DNA of 64,000 nucleotides from Filosporella fistucella (GCA_030077755.1 JAQJZZ010000021.1:372001-436000); one strand, 5' to 3'; shown: positions 11,345 through 26,258, counted from the stretch's first letter. Notes: generated by a model not told the origin, from the sequence alone. Numbers and translations are program-made.

Positions 11345-12831
11345 CTTGACGGTATTTCGCGGTGGTCGTTAAGTCGGATATGGTGTCGTTGCTTGAATTT
11401 CTCTCGATGTTGAATTTCTGTGTGCGGTTCGCTAAGAATTGAATTAGGGCGCCCCGCTTTTGAATCACGTGAATATATTTTCATCTTTGAAGATTGACAT
11501 TTCTCAATTTGCTTTTTGACGTGTAGCTGCTAGAGAATATTCATTTGATAGAATTAGGATTCCATACCCAGATCCTGATTTTGGTCGCGATATTTTGACA
11601 GAAATGGGCTTCAGGGATGCGGATACACAAACGTACGGACCTGATATGGCTGGCCGCCAACTTTGAGAGTGGACCAAACTTATTTCTGACAACAATCTGA
11701 TCACACTCCGTCCTCGCCTTTCTTCTATATATCCTCTAATAACAATTACCATCGTTTGATTAAACAAGCGATCAGAGTCAAATTATATTTAGTCAAGATT
11801 TTCCTTTCTTCCTAGGCTGTGCATGCAGTCGAAGAAGAAATTCCGAATAGCTTCACGCAAATTGTTCAACAAAATTGAATCTATCATAGGAAGTATTTGG
11901 TGGTCATATCCGGAATGTTGTTCCCATCCCCGAATCCCAGAGACACCATGATATGCAATGCTTATGAAATGAGCCAGAATTATCGATTTAGTTCTCGAGA
12001 TGAATCTTCTCCCACGCAACGACTCAACCCGAATACGAATATAAATCCATTTTTCCCAATTTAATGGTCATGCATTCCCCATCATTGAACTATTGCAAGA
12101 ACAGCCGGCTTTTGACCATCGAGCCTCATTAAATCTTGCTGGAAATGGATTCCGGTTCTACCCCACCTTGACCGAAACGGATGTCAGTGTCTCCGTTCTA
12201 GCTTGTCAAGCTTTCCGCTCCGATCATCAGATCTCTACTCAGATCAGTTCTTAGATGTCATCGCTCTCTGGTCAATGTTGGGACCGGATACCTAACGGCA
12301 TACGATAGCGCTGACAGTAAAGGCATTTCCCTTGTCTTCTACAATACACTGAAATCCTCGGCTTTGGCTTCCACCGTATATCCAATGCATCCACCGCTGA
12401 GTTGGAATATTCCATTTCCATTTCCACCCCTTGCCAGAGCGCAAATGAGACTCCCGCCAGCACAATCCCCGTTGTGACGGAAATCCTCGAAACCCTTTTC
12501 ACAAATGCTTTGATGTTTCAAACTTCCACAATATGGCAACCCTGTTCTTCCATTGGCTGCATTCAGCCATTGGCTCACGTTGGACTGCTCCAAGCCGCCA
12601 TCCACGGGGCTTTCACGTTTCGCCTCTGAATCTACCCGCTCAGATCGTCACCGTCACCATATTTGGGAGTAGAACGTCTGATCTGTTTTTCTTTTTCCAT
12701 GACCGCGTCAAGCTCCTCTATGTTTATCTTTCCTTTCCAACGACTGCAGTGCAGTCTCTCTGTGCTTTACTTGCTAATTGCGTGAACTTGTATCATTTTT
12801 TAACATTCTGACCCTCCACATCTGCCTCGGC
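11345..12831. other. Divergent intergenic region, eL42 / P450
   Basis: No supported gene. It should contain the eL42 promoter (left) and P450 promoter (right). Pyrimidine-rich stretches precede the P450 start. Short open frames here show no recognisable protein. Confidence 0.6.
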
Positions 12832-14899
12832 ATGGCTTCAACGATTGGATTCGCCCTGCTGGCAATTTTCGCATACTGGGTCTATTCCAACGTTGCTGGA
12901 TTTCGCAAGAATCTGGCTGCTGCAAAAATATCTGGACTTCCATATATAATTACTCGTACGTCGTGTGCCTACCTGTTCCTTGAATTACGCTTACTGGAAG
13001 TCAGCTGTCAGCATATATAATACACTTTGGTTGACAACACATAAATTGTTATTACCTCTGCTATCGAAGATTCCAGGTTCCAATGAATGGCTGCCGTAAG
13101 TCTATTCGTGAAGTTAACCAATTCCGCTAACATTTTGTAGCTACCTAATGCCAGACTGGGTGTGGGAACTCCAATTCGATCCATTTGCTGAAAAAGGCGA
13201 TATATTTCTCTCCGTATCTCCTGGTGGAATCAATGTTTGGCTAGCAAACGCAGAAGCTATACATCAAGTCACTTCGCGACGTGAAGCATTCCCAAAACCA
13301 CTCGAGTCGTATCGAATTCTCGAAATATTCGGAAGGAACTTAATTTCTACAGAAGGGGCCGAGTGGAAGCAACACAGAAAGATATCGTCTCCGGGTTTCA
13401 ATGAAAAGAACAATGTGTTGGTATTTTCCGAGGCATGTAGACAGGCGCAGGGCATGTTGAGAAAATGGACTACGGAAGAAGGGTCTGGGAATGTGACAAT
13501 TGAAGAGGTACCGACAGATGCGATGCGGTTAACTTTGCACATAATCAGCAGAATTGGTTTTGGAGTACAATTACTGTGGCCTGGAGAGAAGCCCAGCGGA
13601 AATGATAGCGCGAGAGATGCCATTTACAGTGCCGCTGAACCTCCTGATGGCCATACAATGAGCTTCGAACATGCGTTGGAGACGTTACTGGAGAAGTTGC
13701 TATGGGTGCTTCTAATCCCCAAGCCCGTTTTGAGTGAGACTCTAGCTTTCATACAATAGAAGCATGGCTGATATTTTACAGAACGTCTACCATTTAAAGG
13801 GGCTCAAGAAGCCTACGAATCATTTCTCAATTGGGGCCAGTATATGAACGAACTTTTCGCTCAGAAGGTAGAAGAAGCTCGTGAGGGAAAGCAGAGAGAA
13901 GGCATGGATATTATGGGCACACTCGTTCGAAGCGCATATGGAGAATCGGCACTTAATGTGAACAGTAAGGGCTCTCCCGGGCGAGCAGAGAAAGGAGAAG
14001 TTGGAAAACCAGTCCTGTCTGATTCTGATATCCTTGGAAATGCTTTTGTCATGATTGTGGCAGGTCATGAAACAACTGCCAACTCTATCCATTTCTCGTT
14101 GATTGAGTTAGCCATCAATCCAAGATCCCAGCGATTATTGCAGGCAGAAGTACAGTCGATTTTTGGAGACGAGTCACCTGAAACATGGGATTATGACTCC
14201 AACATTAATACACTGCTTGGAGGAATGGTTGGAGCTGTTCTGAACGAACAATTGCGTCTTATGCCACCTGTCATTGCAATTCCTAAGAGTGTCACTACAT
14301 CGCGGGATCAAACCATAACCTTAGATGGGAAACAAATCGTACTCCCAGCTGGGGCTCATGTCGCCCTTAATTCAGTCGGCGTTCACAGAAACCCGAAATA
14401 CTGGCCAACACAGCCTTCCAAGGTCACAGATCGTGAGAACGATCTCAATGACTTCAGGCCAGAGAGGTGGCTGGTAAAGAGCGAGGAAATCGACAGTAGT
14501 GCCCAACAATCAGAGGACGACGACGAGTTTGGAGGCTTCACTGGCCAGGATACATCGGCACAGTTGTTCCGCCCCGTCCGGGGCTCATATATCCCTTTTT
14601 CGGACGGCGCGCGGTCATGTCTAGGACGAAGATTGGCACAAGTCAAAATCATGGCTGTGCTTGCGGTGATATTCCAAAGCTATTCAATCGAATTAGCGGT
14701 TGATGAATGGGCGACAGACGAAGAAGTTTCTAATATGTCAGATGCAGAGAAGAGAATTGTGTACCAAAAGGCTCAGGACAAGGCGAGGAAAACTATTAGA
14801 AGCGCGACTACTTTGATCACTTTGAAGCTCCATCCAGGATTTATTCCTGTCCGAGTAGTCAAGAAAGGTGAGGAGAGATTTACAAATCTCCTTGATTAA
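12832..14899 (+). CDS. Cytochrome P450 monooxygenase, microsomal type
   Basis: Four exons (12832-12955, 13005-13095, 13141-13733, 13782-14899) give 641 residues. An N-terminal membrane anchor (about residues 5-22) is followed by a P450 domain with the I-helix oxygen-binding motif AGHETTANS, the K-helix NEQLR (ExxR) and the heme-binding FSDGARSCLG with its Cys near residue 549. It therefore looks catalytically intact. It is longer than the usual 500-550 residues, partly through an acidic Ser/Asp-rich insert (about 35 residues, SEDDDEFGG) shortly before the heme loop and a Lys-rich C-terminal extension. The substrate is unknown: no polyketide synthase, NRPS or terpene cyclase lies nearby, so pathway membership cannot be inferred. 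Confidence 0.93.
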
Positions 14900-15429
14900 A
14901 ATGTATTCATATTAGATGACCTTACATTTGGCCTATCGTGGATAGCGTGACGTAGTATACGACTACCATATTTTGAATTGCTGAAAAGTGGTGGCTGCTC
15001 TTTGACAAGTCACACTGTAGTATAGGAGACGGTGCCACGTAGTTATATCGAGCAGACTTTCATAGGTAGGATAGATAAGCACAACGAAGTCAAAGTACAA
15101 GTACATCACAACATACGCTTCCGCACTCCTACGGGAGTACTAACGTAATCTTAACTCATTTCACTCATTGTCCTTATTCGTTACTGCACAAATTGAACTA
15201 TTACCCATGGGCGTGGCTGGGGTTGATCATCATCCCAGCCTCTTAGCGCCCCCGCGTCTTGTGTGTTTACCTCTGTTGACCGACCTCACCCAGCTCCCGC
15301 TTCGGAAACAACAACACTCAATCTTCATCAACACCCCGCCTGACAAAACATAAAGAATTGCTTCAATTCAAATCAAAGCTATCTCATTACGATCGCGTCG
15401 CACTATTTTGCATATTCGCATTTTTCAAG
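14900..15429. other. Intergenic, P450 to SAP-like gene
   Basis: 530 nt with no supported gene; the 3' end of the P450 and the leader of the downstream gene. Confidence 0.6.
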
Positions 15430-16585
15430 ATGTCTGGAGCTTCGAGTTGGTTGCAGAAAATGCGCAAGGGCGAGTTGGTGGAGCTGTGCGATTCGGTGGG
15501 CTACACTGAGTATGAGACATCTGCATATTTCCACTTCATCGGAAGATCAGCTAACACTCTGCAGCTATGATGGTTTGAAGAAAACCGAGATCGAGGTCGC
15601 GCTTGACGATTATCTCACCCAAAATGCCTCCCAATTCTCCAGCGAGTCGCGACTTGCACCATTCTACAATGTCAAAAGACGGAGTGAAAGCTCTCCGGTC
15701 AAGAAAGAAACATCTCTAGCGTCAGATGTTGAGACCAAGGTCAAGTCTGTCAGGCGCAGAGTGACAAAAGCTGCGGAGGAGCTTCTTGCGACGTGAGTAT
15801 TACGCGCCCAGAATGCGCGTCAAGTTACCTGTCGAACATAATTGACATAAACAAGTGACGATTCCGAGGCTGAGCCAGCGACTACACGATCCAGAACAGC
15901 TCTTACTCGTACTCCTCGAGCATCTGCTCTATCCAATATCTCGTTCCCTGCAAACGTGCCACTACCACCTTCCCCAAGTCAGGTTGCGGACGCGATTGAT
16001 CGACGAACACAAGTTTTGCGCTCGAAAGTCTCCAATCTGTATGAGAGCTCCGGACTCGTTGAGACAGCAGAATCCACACGAGAAGCACTCTCGACCGTGG
16101 TTGCTGTGCAAGCTATCGTCGCGGCCTTTGAGCTTTATAACTTGCGAAAAGAGGTTCTGGCTGACCGCTACGCGTTTACCATTCCAACCATCGCATTCCT
16201 CAAAAACAACCCTTACGACGTCAGAATTCCAGACTTGTTCCTCCTCTTGACTAGCTCTTTCTGGGGACCAGCAACATTATGGGCTGCCACTAGCTTCTTT
16301 GTCCCACTTGCTGCGGCTTATTTCTTCAATCTCACTGCCAAGCCATCACGGACTCGAAGCCATACCCCACATTTCAACTATGCTTTTGACCCACTGACCT
16401 TTAACATCGTAAAGGCTCTTCTTACGTTCGTTGTGTACGGGCAGGACGTTACATTTGGTGGCCTGGTAGACCTGGAATACGTTGCCAGAATTAACTCGGC
16501 ACTCTATGGTGGCTACCAGGGTGTTCTTGTGGGGACCGCTATCACTACTTTGGTCACGTTGTATGAGGCTGTTCTGAAGAAATAA
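15430..16585 (+). CDS. SAP/HeH-like domain protein with C-terminal membrane segments
   Basis: Three exons (15430-15509, 15565-15792, 15856-16585) give 345 residues. Residues about 8-45 look like a SAP / helix-extension-helix module (MRKGELVELCDSVGY, then DYDGLKKTEIEVAL), a fold that usually binds DNA. A Ser/Lys-rich linker follows. The last third is hydrophobic, with two to four candidate membrane segments (LFLLLTSSFWGPATLW, FFVPLAAAYFF, IVKALLTFVVYG, VLVGTAITTLVTLYEAV). An N-terminal chromatin-type module joined to membrane helices recalls inner nuclear membrane proteins of the Heh/Src1 class, but the order and C-terminus do not let me claim orthology. The family is known to me only as a conserved fungal hypothetical. 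Confidence 0.7.
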
Positions 16586-18851
16586 GAGTGGCAACAGTTT
16601 GGCATGCCTCGATAGGCAACGAAGGAAAAGGTTGGGTATAGGCTCTAAGGAATGAAAGTTGGAAAATGGTTATGCTTTACGTTTTGTTATGATTTCTCGT
16701 TGTTGCCAATCAGTGTGAAAATCATCCAGAGAGGGTCGGCAGATGATCAGAAAGAGACAAACTGGGAACGGGGCTTCATTCATATCATTCGCTTTTCTCT
16801 CGCGATCCGTTCTCATTCATGCGCTGGCACGTGGTCTCTTTTGGGAGAGGTCATTGGAAAGGCGTTGAGGCGTGGCGATTTGGGATACCTATTTTTTGTT
16901 TTGACTTGGCTTACTGTTTACACGCTGTTGTGTTGGTGCGTGCGATTGATGTGTATATGATGGGGATGGGATTGGGTTCTCCTTGGTGCGGGATTCTGAT
17001 ATTTCTGCTGTTTATACAAGTACTGTCCAACTACCTATCATTCAGATGGATGTGATTGCTACGTGACATGCACTTTTAATCGAAGTAGGGGTTATGCCGA
17101 CTTTTCTCCGTCATCGGTGGTCGAGATCCCTCTTTTCATTTCATCGCCCAAGGGGCCATCAACGATCTATTTTTCTCCCTTACCAGTACTAGGGAGCTGC
17201 AAGAAGTTGGCAGCTCCCATTTCCGTTTCCGTTTCCGATCCTGCCAAGTCCGTATTATTAAAGTATCTGTGAGTAACATTTATAAAAGAACACCAATATC
17301 TGCACATCAATGCTGATATATAAATTTGTTTCATCCTGAAGATTCTGCACCTTGTTGTGTCCTCAAATCTCCCTACACTAGAGGCGCTCAAATCGCCAAA
17401 AGCGATCCAGGCACTCTAAGCTCTTCAAGCGCCCTACGTGCTCTACGCGCGTGACACGCCGGACGTGGAAGCTATACCTACCCTTTCCATCGACACAGAG
17501 AAAGCATTTAGTCTTTGCATCAAACCTCATTCCCCCGAGGTTCACATTGATATCTAATGCAGAGGAACCAGACCTATATTTGTCTTTTGACAATATTCGG
17601 TCCTACATCCTCGTGTAAGCATCCATGTATGTGATGCGGCGAAGGTGAGTGCTTGGTGCCTGGAACTGGAAAACTCCTTGAATATTGAGCCATTTCAGCG
17701 ATTCGTCTTTTGTGAGCTACGATTGGTTCCAAATAGTCGTGGAATTGTTCATATTCTCATATTCACACTACTTATTCTCCTGTGATTTCTCGACTGGCTT
17801 TTGAATGGCTCTCGACCTCTACTATAGAAAGTGGACAATGGAGACATCAGCTGAGGTGTTCCGACGCTCGATTGTATAGTTTCGAATCTTCAGAGAGAAA
17901 TCGAACCCCGGTAGTGAAGAGATCTAAATAATTACGAAGATTATAACACCATAATACGAGGTCGTTCGCATTTGGCGGTTTTGTACCACCGATATTGTCT
18001 CCGAATATTTTATACAACATGAGAGACTGTTGTTAAATTAGACTTCTGTCGGGCGAGGTTCAATAAAGTGAACAACTGTCCGATGCAGCTTGTTCTATCT
18101 TGTGTATAGAGAATTAATGAGCCCATCTTAATCTGGTCGTGGACTTCCGAACATTGATGATAGATGAAGCGAGACATGGCGAAGCATGCCTTTCTCCAAA
18201 TTGAAGCAGCATTCGGTAGACCTGTTCGAGAATCCTGCTCGCCATATCATATTTATGGGAGGCTGTGCCGGCCACTCTCACAGGAAGTCTCATCGCCAGT
18301 CTTACCAACATGGATGCCGTGGGACTCCATTTCCTGGCTAACTGGCAGACATTGCCCTTCACCTACTATATCAATATGCGTGCTTATCTATTTGCTGCAA
18401 TAGCGTAAGTGCATTAATTTAATTTTCAGCTGTATTAAATCCTCGCGTCTATACCAACAGAAGACGATCTTAACGATCGAGCAAAGTCTGGCATATTCAC
18501 GAAAGTGTTCGCAATATTCCATATCAACTGGAACGGTCGGAAAACATGACGAATTTCGCGTACCTAGGTGTTTCAAGAGATTCTCACCAAAACCCGGAAC
18601 GATGCCGCTACTCACTCAATCTCCTATAGATTGAATATTAGTAAGTCTAAACAACATAGAACTATGATCAGAGAATAGAAGTGATAAAAGTTGTCGTCTT
18701 CATATAACCACGGTATTTCGAATCGAACCGTGAAAGTTTTCAAGAATTGGTGGCATCTCAGTAAGGTATAAGTGGTTTTGTTCTCCCCTTCAATGCTCCT
18801 TAAGCCCTATCATATGCTAGGTATATCCTTTTGCACTTCAATCAAGCACAT
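16586..18851. other. Gene-free 2.3-kb stretch between convergent genes
   Basis: No supported coding region on either strand. It has moderately AT-rich parts around 17.6-18.8 kb. A 24-nt sequence at 18709-18732 has 6-bp inverted arms (CACGGT/ACCGTG). It may carry 3' UTRs of the flanking convergent genes; I see no transposon hallmark. Confidence 0.55.
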
Positions 18852-20754
18852 CTAATCGGCCTCGACAATACCCAGTCCGAGCAGCGTCAGAGTAGCCACA
18901 TTCATAACCGCAATTATGACCCAAATGATCCAACCGCCGGACAATGTCGCCCAATTATTAGCCAAGTTAACGGTCGGATTTGGAGGCCCCCTCTCGGCTC
19001 TCTCGCCATCAATTGTGTCAATGGTATTAACAGTGATCACACTCTCAACACCAACTTCCGTCTCAACAAGCATGTACTTCTTGAAGCTCGTATACCAAAT
19101 CAATGGGAATGTTAAGAAGATCAAGGCAACACTGAGTACCACATTGGTTCCATTCAAGGCCTTGGCCAATCCATCTCTTCCTGCGGCTGCAGCAATTATA
19201 ACACCCGGGATGATGGCAATACATCTCGTCACCAGACGTCGATAGAATGGCTTAATTCGCCAGTTGATAGCACCTTCAGCAACCAATTGACCGGCCATTG
19301 TCGCCACGATACCGGCACTGATTCCAGAGAACAATAGTGCGAGGGCGAAGATTGTTCCAGCAGCTTGCGAGATACTCTCCACGAACAAATCGTACATGCC
19401 GAACAAATCCGCATCTCCTGCTTCTTCGGACAAAGCTGATCCTGCGATGATTAAAATAGCTGAGTTGACGAAGATCGAGACGATGAAAAGAGTGACGCAA
19501 AGCTCGGCAATGGAATATTTCATGCATGATTTAATGGCGGAGAGAGAGGGCCTGTAAAGTTTTATGGCGGTCGATCTCTCGGAGGTCATCGCTTCTCGGT
19601 AGGAAGAGTTCTTGATGTCGAAGTCACGGAGACGTGCTTGTGCGAGGCCGGACCCAAGGTAGATTGTGTGAGGCATGAGTGTTCCTCCTAGAATGGCGCA
19701 AGATTCATACAGACTTTGTCCATGTCAGGACTGATTTTTGAAAGGGGACTTAAGACTTACCCTTCTGATACGAATATCTCCTTTGAGGGCAAAAATCCAT
19801 CCATGACATGGGATGCTGTGGTGCCGGTTATCATAGAGAGCATGACGCAGAAACAGACGAAGACTGCGATCACGAAAGTTCCAACAAATAGCTCAAATGC
19901 TCGGAGACCTCTTAGAGATCCATCTGGGCGGTAGAAGAGAAGGATGAAGAGTGTGTCTACGACTGATAGAACACATCCAGCTATTATTGGGATTTTGGGG
20001 ATCAGGATGTTGATTGCAATTGCGGTACCAATAACCTATTACTGGTCAGTTATAGTTCATGGTTCCAATTTCATCCTTAGTCATGACTTTGATCTTGTTC
20101 TCAAAGCTATTTGATTTGGGGACATTGACTTGGGGCCAGCTCCACCTAATAGGAAGTCTCTTCTAGGACATTTCCAATCAACTTACTTGTCCAATATCTG
20201 TGCATATGATTGATGCTTCAGCCAGTGCCCATAACCCATAATTCAGCCACCGAGGTAGATGAGCTCGATTCATTTGTGCGAGATCCATGCCGGTGACGGT
20301 ACCCAACTTGACCGAAAGAGACTATCCTTGTTAAACCATGATTGTTAAATGGGCACTTTAGCATACAGACCTGCAAAAATATGGCGATCAGGTTCGATAC
20401 AAGAACCATGAATAATAGCTTGTACTTGAATTGAGCTCCGGAAGAGACAGACGTTTGGTAGTTATCTGGATCAATATATGCTACCGAGACGATTGCGCCT
20501 GGTCCCATAAACTTACCAAATTTCACCATGACAGCAGCATACTGCCGGAACCTCTGTTTGCTGAAGGCATTTCCAAAGCCATGAGCACTGTCTGCTAGTC
20601 TGAATCGTCTCTGACCACCTTCTTGTACTTCCACGATTTGCGTACCGTTATTCTTCTCGTCGGTTCTGGCTCCAGAACTCTCTTTAGGCCTCTCCGCAGC
20701 TGATATATCTGAATTGACTTGAGCCACAGTGTCGATGTTAGAAGGAGTCGTCAT
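18852..20754 (-). CDS. NRAMP-family divalent metal (Mn2+/Fe2+) transporter
   Basis: Four exons (20754-20371, 20321-20187, 20035-19761, 19713-18852) give 551 residues. A hydrophilic N-terminal tail of about 75 residues precedes TM1, which carries the metal-binding DPDN (95-98, in VAYIDPDNYQ). TM6 carries the MPH signature (278-280, GGTLMPHTIYLGS). Both residue sets that coordinate the metal in NRAMP transporters are intact. Hydrophobic segments match the usual 11-12 helices. Related yeast Smf proteins import manganese or iron by proton symport, at the plasma membrane or in endosomes or the vacuole; the location here cannot be told. Introns are 49, 151 and 47 nt. Confidence 0.95.
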
Positions 20755-22076
20755 GGTTGCACAAAGTCATACAATGTGTTGTGGCTTTGTGTGGAAATCT
20801 GCACTTGGAGATAACGATTTCAAGACCAGAGATTAAGAGGAGGCAGCAACTACATATTGTGGCAGAAAAGTTGAACAACAGTAGCAAGGTTTATCTGATC
20901 TCTGCAGGACACTAAATGCTAAGACTGTTCGAAGGCGATATGAGCATATTATCCTCTCGGAAAAAGCCAATCGCAAAAGAAACTGAACACCGCTTCAGCT
21001 GCAGACCCCTACCAAACCACTCCTGCAACACACCCACATTGGTTTTGATAGAGCGCCCTAGATCGTACCCCAGCCATTAGCTAAGGAAGAGGCGCTTTTG
21101 TGACATGAACCAAAGCTGCACCTTGCTTGGAAGGATACAAGAATAAAGTCGTAAATTATTTTGAGGATTTTGACAGATCCCCTCGCTTCCAATTCTCTTC
21201 CCGCTGGGGCTGAAGTGGCTTGGAAAATGGTCTCCCTTCGGGAATGATCCCCCCTCTCAATACCGGCAGCAGACGCCACATTGGGATTATTGGTACAACA
21301 TTGAGCAAATCAAAAGGAAGACCCGACATATTGTGGGAGAGCCTCTGAGCTGAATTCTGAATGGAGACTTCTTCCGGTTTGTGCTTGGACAACGAACTCC
21401 ATTTGCATGACCAGAAATACCTCGCAGCTTCCAAGGGCTTGGAAAGAATTGGGTCGACAGAACCAAATGTAAAGGATAGTGTCAAGTATATCGTGCGTAG
21501 CCAAGGTCGTAAAATGCTGAAATGGTCAATTGAAGAGTGTTGTTGTGGCAGATTGCAAGGGGAGAAAGTCTGGATGCTCAGGTTTCAATAAGCTTTTTAT
21601 GGGGCCTGTCCCAAAGCGGACCAAGGCTGCACAAGCTTCCCCTGGGCCAAACTCTCAATTATGCACACACCCGAATAGGAACGGTTGAGGCTATTGCTAT
21701 TTCGTGGCAATATCCTGCCGTCTCATTGTCAATGGGTTCCAAGATTCTGGTTCTATGGTGGCGGGGTTAGAGCAAGAGTTCGGTCTTTGATTAAGCTGCT
21801 CTCCAAACCTTCGTAAGAACCTGTTTATCACTTCCACTTTCCTTCCCTTGGAAACTCTCTTTACGATTTTTTCTCTTTACCCCTCCGATCTACATCTCGT
21901 TCCTACATTTTGGCGCATCATCTTTCCGATGTCTCACTACCAATAAGCCACAGACGTTTCTTCTGTACGCCTGACTCCTATTCAGACCACCCTCGTGTGG
22001 CGCGTTAATAGTACTTCTCCCTCCGGTTCAATTCTTCTTTCATTTCCTTCTCTTTTCACTGTGTCAATTATTCGCC
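20755..22076. other. Divergent intergenic region, NRAMP / cation exchanger
   Basis: 1.3 kb with no supported gene, between the starts of two divergent ion-transport genes. C/T-rich stretches (21.83-22.06 kb) directly precede the exchanger ATG, typical of fungal leaders. Confidence 0.6.
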
Positions 22077-23405
22077 ATGGCCGACCTCGATACGATCTTT
22101 TTCAATCTCGCGGCCTTCATTGCTGCTCTTTTTGTTCTTGAGTTTGGGGCGGACAAATTCATCGACCATACTGCAAAGGTCGCTTCCAGGTTACGAGTTC
22201 CACCAACTTTAATTGCGCTGTTGACAGCTGGAGCTGAATGGGAAGAGGTGAGCAATTCAATTATGTATCTGCGAGCTTTACTGATGATGGAATAGCTTGT
22301 AGTTGTCGTCGCTTCAATTTCGCAATCTCAATCACCCCTCGCTTTGGGCAATATCCTTGGAAGCAGCATATCGAATATTTTGGGCGCTTTCTCGCTGGGT
22401 CTGATTTTTACACCAAAGAAGATTACTTTTGATAAATCGGCAAAGATTTACACTGCCGTGTTACTTGGTCTTACGACTTTCTTTGCGCTCTTCGTACTAT
22501 TTTTCGAATCCCTCGGCAGATATGGAGGGGGAATACTGGTGGCCACATTCATAATTTATACTGTCTCAATTGCATGGGCGATTTACAAAGGAGTCGTTAC
22601 TGCCCCAGTGGATGATGATAGCGACTCGGACTCTGATTCCGACTCAGACTCGTCAGATTCAGATTCCGACTCCGACGAAGAGTCTTCGATTCCGCTTAAA
22701 GAACGACCTTCACATTTGTCTCCTCACTCTCATGCTCGGTCCAACTCGAGTAGCACCACCACCCTGCACGTTGTAGAGAATGGCACATCTGACGGCCCAA
22801 CAAACCCAGAATCCGATGCTCTCCTCGCGAAGGAGATGTTCGATGATGAACCGCTCTCTCCCTCTAAACCAGACTTTGACGGTGTTTCTCTGTCAGGAAC
22901 AACCACCAATGGTAGCCCAATACGAACCATGACTGCCAAAAAGGCGCCACATTCTACTCTCTACCACCTGGCTCATCTGGTCCTTGGTCTCCTAGCATTA
23001 TCGCTCTCGGGCTTTCTGCTTTCGCATACTGTCAGCACACTTGCAGAGCAATTCTCTCTGTCTAGTACGATATTGGGAACTACGCTACTTTCGCTAGCAA
23101 CTACTCTTCCCGAGAAGCTTCTCTCTATCATGTCTTCTCGCAGGGGCGAACATAGTATTTTCATCGCCAATACTGCAGGCTCTAATATTTTCCTTGTCAC
23201 ATTGTGTGCTGGTGTACTCTTCCTCTCCGGGGACTTGATTCAGCTGGCTGGAGCAGCCAGTCTGTTCGAGGTGGCCTGTATGTGGGGAAGTAGTGTGGTT
23301 TTGTTTGGGATTGTAATGCTCGGAGGAACGAGATGGATGGGTTGGGTCTTGCTAGCTGGGTATATTTCATTCATTGTGCTTGAGTTTACGGCGGACAGGA
23401 GGTAG
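22077..23405 (+). CDS. Na+/Ca2+ exchanger-type (CaCA) cation antiporter
   Basis: Two exons (22077-22247, 22296-23405) give 426 residues. The first half has an alpha-repeat-like helix pair ending GAEWEE, then GNILGSSISNILGAFSLG; the second half repeats it (LATTLPEKLLS, then ANTAGSNIFLVTLCAG). Two inverted alpha repeats with GNxxGSxxxN-type signatures define the sodium/calcium exchanger membrane region. About ten hydrophobic segments are present. The repeats are joined by a long cytosolic loop with a striking Asp-Ser run and a polar Ser-rich stretch. The expected role is exchange of Ca2+ or another cation across an internal membrane. Two-repeat architecture and length fit; the exact subfamily is uncertain. 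Confidence 0.85.
22614..22681 (+). repeat. Asp-Ser dipeptide-coding repeat in the exchanger loop
   Basis: A hexanucleotide-like run of GAC/GAT plus TCG/TCT/TCA codons encodes roughly ten alternating Asp-Ser pairs. Codons vary, so the repeat is degenerate at DNA level and may be kept at protein level. Confidence 0.8.
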
Positions 23406-24176
23406 AGCTGAGGGGTGTATTTGGAGTCACGGTCAATGGAGTATTACAGTTAATTTGGAGTTTGGGAGAGGTACCACTCACGTGGATATACAATACTTGA
23501 AGGCGTTGTACAGGAAAAGGACATGAAAAAAAGGTTCAAACAGACAATGTACTATAGAGCAATTTCCAAGTCTGCTCGTATCAAACTATAAATAAAACTT
23601 AAAATAAAATAAAACAATTACAATATGCTCACAACAGAATATCAGGAAGTTTCCTAAAGTCCACATGGCAAGTTCCTAGGGTCACATTTCCTATCCAAGA
23701 ACTAGGTAATTCATACAATACATAACGAGCAACCCGTTCTTATCGCAATCAGCGCAGGCATCAAGATTATCAGGATCCGAGTGGCCGGTTCGGCTTTCGC
23801 TTTGTATCCCTTGCGAAATTACGGACCACGCAGAAGATCTCATAAAATTGTATGGGGTACCAAGCCGGAAGCCTTCTCTCCTCATTGGTCGGTTCGCCAC
23901 TCACATATTCCATCGTGTGCGCGAGCCCGTAATTGGCAGCCTCAACCAAACTTCTGGATATTCTTGACAATGGGGGTTAGGAAAGTCTATACTTAGTTCT
24001 CTTGTACCAGGATGTAAAGCTGCAATAATACGAGAGCTGATTTAGAGACGCGACTCGTAGGATCCAAGATTCATTGATTGCTATATAAGAAGTTCTCCTG
24101 TCGGTTTTGTCCAGCATCTGCTTTCTGATCAGCATCTCTCTTTCTTACAGTCATTCGTTGAACCTGCATTTCCATC
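23406..24176. other. Intergenic with esterase promoter
   Basis: No supported gene. A T/A-rich tail follows the exchanger stop (near 23.58-23.64 kb, possibly the polyadenylation region). A TATA-like element precedes the esterase. Confidence 0.6.
24082..24088 (+). promoter_or_regulatory. TATA-like element of the carboxylesterase
   Basis: TATATAA lies 95 nt before the esterase ATG. The following leader is C/T-rich, the normal layout of inducible fungal promoters. Similar elements precede two protease genes in this window. Confidence 0.5.
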
Positions 24177-25960
<1,784 letters not shown>

Positions 25961-26258
25961 AGCGCCGACTTCATAGGTAAGATTGTGGACTAGGAATGTG
26001 AGAAGGGACAATGAATGTTGCGGAAAATGAAATCACGGCAGTTTCCCAGCTACATATCACCAGTATATCATGTATATCGATAACAGTCGCGTACTTCCAT
26101 AAGTGGCAAGGATCAAAATGATTCATGTGAGGATGTATTACTAGCCAAAAACTCAAGTTGCAGAAAACAATTCCATTCTTCCCAGTCCCAATTCAAGTCC
26201 CAAATCCCGTCCAATATCCATACCTATTCATCCCTTCGTTAAAGAACAACCAGACCAT

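Noticed and set aside
10785..11468. 227-codon minus-strand frame over eL42
   Set aside because: It is an alternate frame running through eL42 exons and intron.
17880..17925. tRNA-like B box (GGTTCGAT on the minus strand)
   Set aside because: Flanking bases do not form a T-arm stem and no A box is present.
18709..18732. Inverted repeat as a terminator or element end
   Set aside because: Only 6-bp arms; expected by chance in this length.
12832..23405. P450, NRAMP and exchanger as a metabolite gene cluster
   Set aside because: No core synthase gene, and the intervening genes are unrelated.
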